In this document: positions 27,907 through 36,982 of the stretch, piece by piece
Layout of the letters: every line of letters begins with the position of its first letter
Position numbering within the stretch: position 1 is the stretch's first letter
Assembly: GCF_900100735.1 (NCBI RefSeq)
Contig: NZ_FNCJ01000030.1
Span: 1-64,000, forward strand
Reading direction: 5' to 3'
Length of the DNA: 64,000 nucleotides
Source: Paraburkholderia phenazinium
GTDB lineage: Bacteria; Pseudomonadota; Gammaproteobacteria; Burkholderiales; Burkholderiaceae
Position numbers and translations under genes: made by a program
The notes under the pieces: model-generated
What the model was told of the DNA's origin: nothing
What the model saw: the letters and a program-made list of their open reading frames with translations, nothing else
Databases searched by the model: none

Positions 27907-28389
27907 TCAGCGTCCGTCAGACTTTAGGGGTGCGTAATCATTCCAGATGTCGCGATGCAACTTCCAGGCGCCGCCCTGCTTCAGGAAGATGAGGATTTGT
28001 TTTCCTCGATATTTGAGCTTTCCACCAGGGTCGCGGATTTCCGCATCCGAAACTTCCGTCACGATCTGATCATTACCGTAGAACTCGTAATGGCTGAACG
28101 ATACGGTATCGGGCTTTGATCCGGCATACCCCTTGGTGAAGTGTTCAGCGATCGCGCTGCCCCCCGTGACTTTGTCGCCCCCGGGCGGCAAGAGCGCACC
28201 ATCTTTCGTATAGAGGCGGCCTATCGCCTCATAGTCCCCTCGCGCAAAGGCTTCCGCCCATCGTGCGTTCTCGGCTTTGATAGCCGCTTCGATCGGAGGT
28301 TGCGGGCCATCGGCAGTTGCTGGTACCGCAAACGCGAAAAGGGGGAGGCAGGCTGCAACGGCAGCCACACAAAGACGAATCTGTCGCAT
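27907..28389 (-). CDS. secreted SnoaL-like/DUF4440 protein
   Basis: A 160-residue protein with a Sec signal peptide of about 26 residues (ending VPATA). The remainder is a cone-shaped NTF2-like fold of the SgcJ/EcaC and DUF4440 type: RWAEAFARGDYEAIGRLYTKDGALLPPGG, then HRDIWNDY near the end. These domains bind small ligands or catalyse simple isomerisations and dehydrations. No substrate can be named. Confidence 0.8.
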   Translation of the reverse strand: MRQIRLCVAAVAACLPLFAFAVPATADGPQPPIEAAIKAENARWAEAFARGDYEAIGRLYTKDGALLPPGGDKVTGGSAIAEHFTKGYAGSKPDTVSFSHYEFYGNDQIVTEVSDAEIRDPGGKLKYRGKQILIFLKQGGAWKLHRDIWNDYAPLKSDGR

Positions 28390-28521
28390 CTAATGATTTC
28401 CGATTTTGGTTTGAATTGGAGAGCGCTGCACCAGATTGGGCAGGTGGAGGGAGCAGATAATGTCGGTTGAATCTTCGTCGAGGCCAGCGGTTTGGCCTCG
28501 AACAGATTGCCGAGCAGTGTT

Positions 28522-29376
28522 TCAGCGAACGCCTGGGATTCGGGCGAGACCCCTGAATGCGCCGGGCAGTTCCTTGTCGACCATCGCGATTACTTCTGGC
28601 CGCGCGTCTCTGGGATGACCGGAGTGGAACGGCGGAGCGGGATCATATTCGATCACGAGTTGCGTGAATTCGGCGGCCTGTTGACCGCGCAGCTTCGCTG
28701 CAACGCGAAGTGCAAAGTCGATGCCCGCTGTCACGCCGCCGCCGCTCATGAAGCGGCCGTTGTCGTCTTCTACGAAGCGATCCGGAACGGGGATGGCGCC
28801 ATATTCAGACAGCTTGTTGACGAAGGCCCAATGGCAGGCGCTTCGCTTACCTTTGAGAATGCCCGTTGCGGCAAGCACGAGCGATCCGTTGCAAACCGAC
28901 GTAACATGTTTGGCGCTTTCGGCTAGACGCCGGATCTGCGCTTGATACTCTGGGCCCATCGGCGCTGTCAAATCAGATCCGCCGGGGACCAGGATCACGT
29001 CTGTCTTCTCAATGTCGGTCAGTCGTTCAGTCTTTCCATACACGACCCCAAATTCGAGCGTCACGTTGCCCCCATTGAGGCTCGCATAGCGAACGTTCGT
29101 ATTCGGTAGCCGGTGAAAAATCTCGCTGGGGCCGGCGAAATCGAGAAGCGTACCTCCATCGTAATTCACGATCAAAATATTCAGCGGATCACTCGGGGCA
29201 AGTTCCCCCGCGCTGCCTGCCTGCGCAAGAGCAGGAGTGGCGCGTGCAAGCAGGCCTCCGCCTCCCAGGATGGCGCCGAGCGTGGCGACGCTTCCAAACT
29301 TGAGAGCATCGCGGCGGGAATGGCCTGCTCTGGTGAGTTGCTCGCCGGAGGCGTTGTTTTCGCTATTGTCGATCAA
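28522..29376 (-). CDS. Tat-exported DJ-1/PfpI family protein
   Basis: A 284-residue protein. The TTG start is fixed by AAGGAG 8 bases upstream. The N-terminus has a Tat signal (H-S-R21-R22-D-A-L followed by a Gly/Ala-rich hydrophobic stretch ending PALA). The DJ-1/PfpI domain has the elbow cysteine in VCNGSLVLAATGIL and resembles isonitrile hydratase and the sensor half of GlxA-type regulators. It starts 18 bases downstream of the SDR gene stop, suggesting co-transcription. An exported DJ-1 domain is unusual; the function is unknown. Confidence 0.85.
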   Translation of the reverse strand: MIDNSENNASGEQLTRAGHSRRDALKFGSVATLGAILGGGGLLARATPALAQAGSAGELAPSDPLNILIVNYDGGTLLDFAGPSEIFHRLPNTNVRYASLNGGNVTLEFGVVYGKTERLTDIEKTDVILVPGGSDLTAPMGPEYQAQIRRLAESAKHVTSVCNGSLVLAATGILKGKRSACHWAFVNKLSEYGAIPVPDRFVEDDNGRFMSGGGVTAGIDFALRVAAKLRGQQAAEFTQLVIEYDPAPPFHSGHPRDARPEVIAMVDKELPGAFRGLARIPGVR

Positions 29377-29394
29377 GATAATTTCTCCTTGCGC

Positions 29395-30141
29395 TTAAAG
29401 CTGCGAGGCGCCGCCATCGACGACAAGTTCGGTGCCGACGACGTAGGAGGATTCGTCGCTGGCGAGATAGAGCGCCGCGTAGGCAATGTCCTCGGCCTTG
29501 CCCATGTAGCCCACCGGAATAGCCTTGGCGAACTCGGCCTTACGGTCGCGAACCCACTCGTCGGACATGCCCCACTTGGTGATCAGGGGCGTGTCCATCG
29601 CACCGGGAGCGATCGCGTTAAAGCGGATTTTGCGGTTGAGAAACTCGTAGGACCAACTACGGGCGAGTGATCGCACGGCTGCCTTCGCCGCCGCGGTCAA
29701 AGAGATGCCATGCTTGCCGGTCTGCGCGACGAAGGATGTATTGAGGATGACTGAGGAGCCCTCTCGCAAGTCTGGCAACACCGCTTGCAGCGTGAACACC
29801 ACGCCCTTGACGTTGATGTCCATGATCTCGTCGTAGAGTCGTGCGTCGATGTCGTCGACTGCGGACGGGAACGCCCAACCCGCATTGGCGAACACGACAT
29901 CCAAGCCGCCGAACTTCTCTTTTACCTCTGCGGCAATCGCCCGCATGTCTTCGATCGAGCGTACATCGCCCTTTAGAACGAGTGCATTCTCGCCAAGCTC
30001 GGCCTTCACGCGCTCAAATGCAGCATCATCTCGACCAGTAACCGCGACACGGGCGCCTTCTGCAATGAAGAGCTTGGCGGTTGCAAGACCGATGCCGCTG
30101 GTACCGCCCGTGATCAAAGCTGACTTGTTCTTAAGTCTCAT
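29395..30141 (-). CDS. SDR-family oxidoreductase with altered catalytic motif
   Basis: A 248-residue classical SDR with cofactor loop TGGTSGIG, NAG motif VFANAGWAF and C-terminal VVDGGASQL. At the usual Y-x3-K position the sequence reads T-A-A-A-K (ISLTAAAKAAVRS), so the catalytic tyrosine is threonine while lysine and the preceding serine (NTSF) remain. It may be impaired or have a shifted mechanism. It probably forms a transcription unit with the Tat DJ-1 gene. Confidence 0.87.
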   Translation of the reverse strand: MRLKNKSALITGGTSGIGLATAKLFIAEGARVAVTGRDDAAFERVKAELGENALVLKGDVRSIEDMRAIAAEVKEKFGGLDVVFANAGWAFPSAVDDIDARLYDEIMDINVKGVVFTLQAVLPDLREGSSVILNTSFVAQTGKHGISLTAAAKAAVRSLARSWSYEFLNRKIRFNAIAPGAMDTPLITKWGMSDEWVRDRKAEFAKAIPVGYMGKAEDIAYAALYLASDESSYVVGTELVVDGGASQL

Positions 30142-30400
30142 CTTATGTTCCTTTCCTTAATCTCATGATTGATCAAGCCGAAGGTTCAAAGTGCAACCGG
30201 AATGGCGCGTGTTTCGGTTTGATCTTCCATGCAAATTATGGAAGGTGACGCGAATGGCGCAAAGGTCGTATATCCCTCAAAAAACGTCGCCAAATCGGAG
30301 GCCGCGTCGGGCACGATCGGATCTCCGTCGAGCAGCGGATGGCTGCCAACCTATTCATCGTGAAGCCCCCGTCTGCTGATGCGTGCGGTCTGTACCGCGT

Positions 30401-30700
30401 TCAAAGCTGCGACCACCCCCCGTCAACCGGCAGTTCGGCGCCGTTCGTGAAGGTCGCGTCGAACCCGAGGAAGAGGACGGCCTTGGCGATTTCCTCCGAC
30501 GTCCCGAAGCGCTTCATGGGGACCATACCGCTCGCATGTCCCCTCATCTGGGCGGCCGCATCTTTGTCGGGGAATGCCTTTTCGAGGATGCCCGTATCGA
30601 TGGGACCCGGCATGCGTGCGCAGTTAGGCACGCCGCGCAAGACGCTCCTCAGGGATGCCGAGGAAGCGGCCGACCTGGTGCTCCTGCCGCGGCGTGGAAA
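30401..30700 (-). pseudogene. decayed SDR oxidoreductase (C-terminal remnant)
   Basis: The frame encodes a recognisable SDR C-terminus: PGPIDTGILE, a substrate-loop region, FGTSEEIAKAVLFLGFD and NGAELPVDGGWSQL. The SDR core is missing; only a degraded ALRS-like stretch precedes, with an apparent internal deletion before RMPGPID. No Rossmann N-terminus is present upstream. It is probably a relic of a gene related to the SDR at 29395, left by deletion. Confidence 0.65.
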
Positions 30701-31217
30701 CGCGGGGCCAGAAAGTTGACGCCGGCGTTAGAGGGCGTTGCGGGGCAGTAGGCTTTGATAGTTGCCGATTTGAGAGCGCGCGAGATTTTATGGGTCAAAC
30801 AGCAGGTCAACGGTTTTCTGTTCCAGCAACTGTGGCGCAATCCTATCTGAACATTTCGATTTAGTCCCGTACGTGGAGACACGCTTGTCGTAGCTGCCAA
30901 TGGCGCAGGCAGGTGGATGTTAATTCGCAGAAATCATCTGGAAAGGCGCTCGCCAGTAAAACAGATAGGGAGCCTAAATGACGTGACAGCGTAAGTGGCG
31001 AGCGACCCTCGGCTGCATCGTTGGGAACGGCCGTTCCACTATCTGCAGGCGCAGGGTGGTCAGTGGCGGCTTGTGGCCCGAGAGCGTCGTCTCCCGCTTT
31101 ATTCTTTATTGATAGCTGGTCGGTTCCCGATAGTAGTTTGCCTCAGCTTCGCGGGTGGGATATAGCCGAGTGGTTCCATCAGCCGATGGTGATTGAATCA
31201 GGCCACCCATTCCAGGG
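30701..31217. other. 517-bp region without a supported gene
   Basis: Lower-GC sequence between the SDR relic and peptidase E. I see no convincing coding frame, transposon end or structured RNA here; it may be the eroded remainder of the SDR gene and neighbouring DNA. Confidence 0.5.
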
Positions 31218-31883
31218 TCACGGAAAGTACTTCCAGCTTCCTTCCGACACCACCTCAACGGTGCCGCTGTCCACTTTTATGGCCGTCTGGTCGTCGATTG
31301 CATACGCGGGGCCGCCAATGCCAGCTGCCCAGCGTTCGGCGTTCGCCAGTGTGTTCTCGGGCATGAACTCGTTGCTTAGGTGCGGAAAGATTGAGAAGTC
31401 GACTATGCCCAAGGTACGGTCGTTCCCATTGGGTGACCTCCAGTTCACGAAGTCTTCACCGATGCGTGGCGTCATGACCATGCTCCCAGCACTGACACCA
31501 ACCCACACTGTATTCGGCAGCGATGGAAGAAGTGCTGCCAGCCCGGATTGCCTCATCCAGTGGGACAGGTAACATGCGTCACCACCGTCTACGAGCAACA
31601 CGTTTGCTTCTCTCACCCACGGTTCCCACCGCTCGTTTCCGATGCTAGGAAGCGCAGTGAGCTCCAGGAGACCGACTGACTTCCAACCCAGGTCGCTCAT
31701 AGGCGCGGGCGACTTCCCCGCGACAAAGCGCCACGCCGACGCGGGCGTGCACATTGGATGGCCGTATTCCGCCGTGGGGATGCATAAGGCATTGCATTCG
31801 ACAAGAGGCCTGCCGAGGAGACCTGTGAGTGCGCTGTGAATGCTGGCATTCGTGACACCGCCGGAGGTGAGGAGCAGCTTCAT
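31218..31883 (-). CDS. peptidase S51 (peptidase E-like)
   Basis: A 221-residue class I amidotransferase-like serine peptidase. The nucleophile lies in GVSAGSMVM, and NVLLVDGGDACYLSHWMR matches the G-G-x-x-x-x-L region of PepE, which cleaves Asp-X dipeptides in the cytoplasm. The ATG at 31883 starts MKLLLTSGG, the normal N-terminus; a longer in-frame start adds unrelated residues. Confidence 0.85.
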   Translation of the reverse strand: MKLLLTSGGVTNASIHSALTGLLGRPLVECNALCIPTAEYGHPMCTPASAWRFVAGKSPAPMSDLGWKSVGLLELTALPSIGNERWEPWVREANVLLVDGGDACYLSHWMRQSGLAALLPSLPNTVWVGVSAGSMVMTPRIGEDFVNWRSPNGNDRTLGIVDFSIFPHLSNEFMPENTLANAERWAAGIGGPAYAIDDQTAIKVDSGTVEVVSEGSWKYFP

Positions 31884-32244
31884 GTTCCCTGAGCGTGTTC
31901 CGCGAGGCTTAACGCTTGAGCTGAGCGGCGGCTGCCGCAACGCCCAATAGTCTACTGCAACCGACCCTCAGCCATCCGCTTGAGCGAATAGTCAGGTTGC
32001 AACTGGAGCATTACATTGATATCGAGACTGGAGCGACGGTCGCCGCAAAGTGCTTCGCGCGACTGCGTGAGCAGCAGATCGACGATTGAACGCACCCGCC
32101 AAAGCGAATCATCCCTGAAGTGTGCCACCGAACATACTCAGCGCGTTCTATGCGGATATATTAGGTCGCGTCGGCTACGCCCTAGCAATGCGATGGCTTG
32201 ATGCTCTCGGCATCCATCAACCCGATCTCAGTGCGGTGCTTTTG

Positions 32245-33816
32245 ATGAGCATACGTTTGAATTCGCCTACGAGCACCCCAGTCGATCTTGTCGCCTCGTC
32301 CGGACGGGAAACCCTTTCAGACCTTTCAGATCCGACACGCATCGACCGAAGGTTCGGGCGCATGCTCATCCCGGCGGTCCTTGTGGCGGCACCACTTGCG
32401 ATCCTGCTTTTTCTAGTACTCCGGACTACGAACGGACATTTCACCTACACGCTCGACGACCCATATATTCACCTCGCGCTCGCTCGAAACATCTGGCATG
32501 GTCACTATGGGATCAATGGCTCAGAGTTTTCAGCGCCGAGTTCGAGCATCTTATGGCCGTTTCTGCTCGCGCCTTTTTCCGCGAGCGGCAGGCTCTTTGA
32601 ATATGCGCCACTGGCTTTGAATTTTATGTGCCTATGGGCAACGATCGGTGTGATGTGTCGCATTTTCCGCGATCTGCCCGTGGTCTCGCGTGTCCTGGTT
32701 GTTGGCTCGATAGCCATTTCGCTCAATTTGTATGGGCTTGTGTTCATCGGCATGGAGCACAGTCTTCAGATCCTGCTCGTGACTGTCGTCATGCTGCCCC
32801 TTATCTATCGCGACTCGGAGGGCGGCATAGGCATCAAGGTGCCCAATTACGTCTTTGCTGCCTTGATTGCGCTGCCGCTGACACGCTACGAAGGCTTGGC
32901 GATCTCGCTGCCTGTGCTGCTCTTCCTGTTCGTGCATGGGTACAGGAAAGCAGCCGTTCTGTCGATAACGATCATCGCGCTAACAGTTGGCAGTTTTTCA
33001 GCTTTTTTACATGTAAACGGATTGAATTACCTGCCGTCTTCCGTTCTCGCGAAGACAGACCTGGGCGGAATACCGGGAATTGCGTACAACCTGCACGAGA
33101 ACCTGCAAGCGTACGGCTTTATTTTGCTCCCGGTCGCATGGGTTCTCGGCGTGTATTGGCAAACAAGCAGGTCGCGCTGTTTTGTTGTGCTGGCCGCCAC
33201 GGTGTTCCACTTTGTTTTTGGCCATTTTGGCTGGTTCGGCCGCTACGAAGTGTATTACATACTTTTTATCGTAGTCCTGAGCGTACGGCTCGCGGTTGAT
33301 TCTGGACTTAAGATGATTCCGGCCATACTTTGCTTGCCATTTGTATTCCAGTCGCTAATCGTGGCGACCTTGTACACACCTCAGGCAGCAGAAAATATCT
33401 ACGGTCAGCAGGCGCAAATGGCGCGGATTACCGCCATGCTCGGTGCGCCGATCGCGGTGAACGACCTGGGTCTCGTGGCGCTGCGCTCGGGGCAGTACAC
33501 GCTGGATCTATGGGGGCTGGGGTCGATTGAGGCACTGCGCAATCGGCTGCGCGGAGGTGACTCCGAATGGATCGCTGCATTGATGGCTAGAAAGCACGCG
33601 CAGTATGCTTTCGTGTACGACGCGTGGTTTCCCCACAAGCCCGCTTCGTGGATCAGGGTGGGCGAACTCAAACTGCTGCAGAAGAAAATCACGCCGTATA
33701 GCGACCTGGTGAGCCTCTACGCCGTGGATCCGTCGTCCGCCGCGAAACTTCGGTCGACGTTGAGGAGCTTTGCGCAGCAAAACGTTTCGCAGGATTTCTC
33801 GGTGGCGATCTATTGA
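32245..33816 (+). CDS. multispanning membrane protein, GT-C glycosyltransferase-like
   Basis: About 523 residues with roughly nine to ten hydrophobic helices (first near residues 40-60). The first loop has YTLDDPYIHLALARNIW: an acidic pair after TM1, as in the catalytic loop of GT-C lipid-linked glycosyltransferases and mannosyltransferase-like proteins. A soluble C-terminal part of about 130 residues follows. The start is uncertain: ATG 32245 fits a short cytosolic N-terminus, but a GTG at 32122 and ATG at 32188 are in frame; none has a strong ribosome-binding site. Base composition is lower in GC than its neighbours. The function is unknown. Confidence 0.7.
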   Translation: MSIRLNSPTSTPVDLVASSGRETLSDLSDPTRIDRRFGRMLIPAVLVAAPLAILLFLVLRTTNGHFTYTLDDPYIHLALARNIWHGHYGINGSEFSAPSSSILWPFLLAPFSASGRLFEYAPLALNFMCLWATIGVMCRIFRDLPVVSRVLVVGSIAISLNLYGLVFIGMEHSLQILLVTVVMLPLIYRDSEGGIGIKVPNYVFAALIALPLTRYEGLAISLPVLLFLFVHGYRKAAVLSITIIALTVGSFSAFLHVNGLNYLPSSVLAKTDLGGIPGIAYNLHENLQAYGFILLPVAWVLGVYWQTSRSRCFVVLAATVFHFVFGHFGWFGRYEVYYILFIVVLSVRLAVDSGLKMIPAILCLPFVFQSLIVATLYTPQAAENIYGQQAQMARITAMLGAPIAVNDLGLVALRSGQYTLDLWGLGSIEALRNRLRGGDSEWIAALMARKHAQYAFVYDAWFPHKPASWIRVGELKLLQKKITPYSDLVSLYAVDPSSAAKLRSTLRSFAQQNVSQDFSVAIY

Positions 33817-34045
33817 CGTCCCGGGGATCGACAAACCGTTTCCGTTTTTTTAACACTTGAGCAACCGCCGACCGTGCGCAGACGCTCGCCTCGACCTGGC
33901 TCAAGGTTGGGGGAAATTAGGCGATGACCGCTGCACTCCAAAAGTCGTCGATGAGTTGACAACTGGTCCTGTGTTCGAATCGGGTCGGCTACGGCAGTTC
34001 AACGTAGGACCAGATTCGGCCAGCAGCAGCCACCGGGATTTGCTT

Positions 34046-34618
34046 CTATCTGGACAATCCAGTGTCGTGCGCGCTTCGGCGACGGACATTCCCTGTCTCG
34101 TCGTACACCATGATGTTGAATCCTTCGCTTGGATCTGGTGGAACGAAATACCGGGTGATCAGTTCATACTGAGCTTCGGATGTCTGGAATGGATGTTCGC
34201 CTGACGCGTTTCTCGCCCTTAGCCGGGATTTGCAGATCTCATCGCTCACATCCAGATAGTGGAGCTGATGTTCGCAGCCGGCGGCTCGAAATAAAGAGTG
34301 CCCCCATGCACGAGTGTTGGTCGTGTTAAACGGGAAGTCCAGTACCACCGATATCCCTGCCGAGAGGATCGATTGAATGTGCCCGGTGAGGACCGTCTTT
34401 AGGCGTCCCGCATAGCGCACGTAGTCTGCCAGCGCATGAATTTCGTCCGGATAAAGACGCTCGATCCATACGTCTTCGCTGATCAAGACCATCCGCTGAG
34501 AATTCAACAGGCCAGCCGTTAGCGTTGACTTGCCCGAGGCAATTTTGCCGCAGACCATATGGAGAGTGGTTGCGTTACAAGGTCCAACGCCGTCAAGAAA
34601 GCTGCTCTCACTCGTCAT
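34046..34618 (-). CDS. P-loop kinase-like ATPase (zeta-toxin/adenylate-kinase-like fold)
   Basis: About 190 residues. The Walker A motif GKIASGKST is near residue 25, followed by a DxxPFNTT segment (VVLDFPFNTTN), LDVSDEICKSRLRARN and a family tail near VYDETGNVRRRS. This suits small nucleotide or sugar kinases and zeta-like proteins. No antitoxin partner is adjacent, so it is not evidence for a toxin-antitoxin pair. The ATG at 34618 is chosen over an upstream TTG (34654), which lies in a hairpin. Confidence 0.72.
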   Translation of the reverse strand: MTSESSFLDGVGPCNATTLHMVCGKIASGKSTLTAGLLNSQRMVLISEDVWIERLYPDEIHALADYVRYAGRLKTVLTGHIQSILSAGISVVLDFPFNTTNTRAWGHSLFRAAGCEHQLHYLDVSDEICKSRLRARNASGEHPFQTSEAQYELITRYFVPPDPSEGFNIMVYDETGNVRRRSAHDTGLSR

Positions 34619-34650
34619 TTCCAGGCGCTCCAGTTGGGGCCCAGAAAGCA

Positions 34651-34675
34651 ACAACCCGCCTTCTGGGCGGGTTGT
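34651..34675. other. perfect 10-bp-stem hairpin in the kinase-like gene leader
   Basis: ACAACCCGCC and GGCGGGTTGT pair perfectly around a short loop. No T tract follows on either strand. On the minus strand it would lie in the 5' leader of the kinase-like gene, 33 bases before its ATG. Confidence 0.5.
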
Positions 34676-35019
34676 GATTGCGTATTGTCAACTCAATAGC
34701 TATCCCGCCGGGACTGTCGCGGCGTTAATAATCGAGTTGATGTGGGATCGGCTCATGTGGCAAAGGATAATGCAGTGCACGGAATGAGACAAGTAAGAGT
34801 TGCTCTGAGAAATCCGGTCACCGGGGAATGACAACCCCCGCCGGACGGTAGCTAAAGCTTCTCGTGCTGCCGATCGCCGTCAGGCGGTGACCGGTAACGA
34901 GCTGCCGTTCGACGGCCACATACCAATCGTCGCAAGACCACTTCGAGAGTAGCGCAAATCGGAGAGGGGATGACAATGGGTTCACTTGAGCGAATGCTCT
35001 TCTCCTGGATAAAACGGAC
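34655..35019. other. 365-bp divergent region before the cupin gene
   Basis: Apart from the hairpin at its left edge, nothing definite is seen. GGAT about 8 bases before the cupin ATG is the probable ribosome-binding site. Confidence 0.4.
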
Positions 35020-35394
35020 ATGAGAAAACCGATTCATCGAAAACTAGAAGTGACCACGGATCATTGGGCACTAATCAGTGGACGAAGCCCTACCGACGCG
35101 CTGTCATTTCAGTCGGAGCGACTGCAAGTCATCTTCAACGACACCTCCACGCCATGGCATGACACCGTGGCCCGTGCTCATCGGGAAAGCGACGAGATTT
35201 ATATCGTTCTCGAAGGGGAGATGGTAATCGCCGTCAACGACGAGTTGTTCAATGTCGCCGCCGGCGAAGTCCTGTGCGTCCCGTCGGGAGCAGCGCATCA
35301 GCTCATGCGCGTGGAAGTACCACATCGTTCACTGGTCCTGCGCTCACCTTCGGTGAACGACAAGATAGTGGAGTCACCTTCCGGCATGTCGTAG
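35020..35394 (+). CDS. small cupin-domain protein
   Basis: A 124-residue single-cupin protein. Motif 1 is degenerate (ARAHRESDEIYIVLEGEMVI: H, E, G positions kept) and motif 2 reads VAAGEVLCVPSGAAHQLM. Such proteins bind a metal and a small ligand or act as dioxygenase or isomerase-like enzymes. Nothing nearby fixes the role. Confidence 0.78.
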   Translation: MRKPIHRKLEVTTDHWALISGRSPTDALSFQSERLQVIFNDTSTPWHDTVARAHRESDEIYIVLEGEMVIAVNDELFNVAAGEVLCVPSGAAHQLMRVEVPHRSLVLRSPSVNDKIVESPSGMS

Positions 35395-35623
35395 GTCAAG
35401 AGGATCCCGAGTTTGAAGGGGGACTCGGCGGCTTGAGGCAGTGGCCGGCTACTTTCATTGAGTCGAAATTCCGCAATGTTGGGGCCATTTGGTAATGGTC
35501 CGGTCGACCGCGAGGAAAGATAGCGGTCGCACGCAAGACTGCGCTGCCTCGCTCCGGTCGGTGCGAACATGATGCTCGGCTCAAAATGGCTCAGGTGCGC
35601 CGCAATCAGGATTCCATGCACTC

Positions 35624-36715
35624 CTAAAAAAAGTGCTGGATACCAACCGACACACCTGTCGTAGACCGGCCGGATGCCAGACCTGCGCCCGTAAGCGAGG
35701 CGACGCTATTGGGGCCAGACGCGTGCTGGAAGGTCACCTGCTGGTAGACCGTAGTTCTCTTCGAGAAGAGATAGGAGTTCGAGATGGTGATGGTCTTCCA
35801 GTTTCCGCCGTCGAGATTTTCCACCCACCCGCCAATCGCGAGGACATCATAGGGAGTGATCGTCCAGTTCGCCCCGGCGTCAACCGTGTTGGCGTTACCC
35901 TGACCAGTCGTCAATGTGATGCGTGACTGCGTGAACGTGGTGTGCAGAAGCACATTATTGAATTGATACGATGCCCCGAGCCCCCAATTGACGAGCTTGT
36001 TGGCAACAACGCCTTGGGCCTGCGGAAGTGGTGTCCCAAACAGCGACGGAAGACCAATAAAGCTGGAAAGCTCCAGAAAACGGTTGTTCTCGTTCGCGTA
36101 CGTGGCGGCCAGACTCAGAGGTCCTCCCTTGTACTGAACAAAGAACGAGTAGTCCCTGCTTTCGCTGAAATTGCCAGCCACATTGCCAAATGCAAATTCC
36201 GCCCCTGAGGAGAACCCGCCAAGGGTCGGGCTCACATATTTCACCGCATTGTTGAACTGGAAGAAGTTGGCAATTTCATCCAGATTGCCCTCGTGAAGCG
36301 AGAGAATGTTGCCGAGGACGAGAGGCGTTTGATAATTGGACAGAATGTCATACATGAAGCTGGGTTGGTGACCGAGCGTCAACGTGCCATAGGTGTTCGA
36401 CTGCAGTCCGACATACGATTTTCTGTTGAATAACGTCCCGGGAACCAGCGCCTGGCCATTGTTCAGCAAGTACTCGTTCTGAAGATCGAAGATGGCGCGC
36501 AGGCCGCCGCCGAGATCCTCAACACCCTTCAAGCCGAACATGTCGGGTGAGTGCGTGTTTGCCTCCTGAAACAGGGCATGTCCTCCGACATTGCTAATGT
36601 ACTGTATTGCAGTGTCCGCAATTCCATACAAGGTAACGTTGGATTGCGCGTTGGCGGAACCGGTCACGGAAAGTGCCACGACCGCGCCTGCCACTGTACG
36701 TCCAAAACTTGCCAT
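35624..36715 (-). CDS. Gram-negative porin, second copy
   Basis: A 363-residue outer-membrane porin. The signal peptide is about 23 residues (ending GSANA), the mature start is QSNVTLYGIADTA, the LKGVEDLGGGLRAIFDLQ segment is present and the C-terminus is QHFF. It is divergent from the IclR regulator, with a palindrome in the shared region that recurs at the head of the catabolic operon at 43.8 kb, so it may be the uptake channel for that operon's substrate. Confidence 0.92.
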   Translation of the reverse strand: MASFGRTVAGAVVALSVTGSANAQSNVTLYGIADTAIQYISNVGGHALFQEANTHSPDMFGLKGVEDLGGGLRAIFDLQNEYLLNNGQALVPGTLFNRKSYVGLQSNTYGTLTLGHQPSFMYDILSNYQTPLVLGNILSLHEGNLDEIANFFQFNNAVKYVSPTLGGFSSGAEFAFGNVAGNFSESRDYSFFVQYKGGPLSLAATYANENNRFLELSSFIGLPSLFGTPLPQAQGVVANKLVNWGLGASYQFNNVLLHTTFTQSRITLTTGQGNANTVDAGANWTITPYDVLAIGGWVENLDGGNWKTITISNSYLFSKRTTVYQQVTFQHASGPNSVASLTGAGLASGRSTTGVSVGIQHFF

Positions 36716-36864
36716 GCCCTGTCTCCAATCCGGTTGTTGCTTCTTCCGAGGAAGCTATATGAATAATAAATTTGTACTACTAATGATATGAGACGCTGAA
36801 AAATTCAGACGTTTGTTCCGGTTGCTCGCTTCTCGCCGATCCCCTCCCAAGCTTGCCGGCGTTG

Positions 36865-36883
36865 CATTCAACAATAATGAATG
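36865..36883. promoter_or_regulatory. operator candidate CATTCA-N7-TGAATG (porin/IclR)
   Basis: CATTCA-ACAATAA-TGAATG is a 6+6 palindrome with a 7-base spacer, 100 bases before the IclR-family ATG and 150 bases before the porin start. An almost identical 19-mer (one base different, in the spacer) is at 43866-43884. Probable IclR-family binding site. Confidence 0.65.
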
Positions 36884-36982
36884 ACATAATCTATGTTGAA
36901 CACTATAGGGGGCCACTCCTAGACGTGTCAACATGAGGGCCGTCCGTGGAAACCCGGGGCGGCGATTTTTTGTGACTTCCCT

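Noticed and set aside
34046..34618. Zeta-type toxin of a toxin-antitoxin pair
   Set aside because: The P-loop fits, but there is no small antitoxin gene next to it; a generic kinase-like role is safer.
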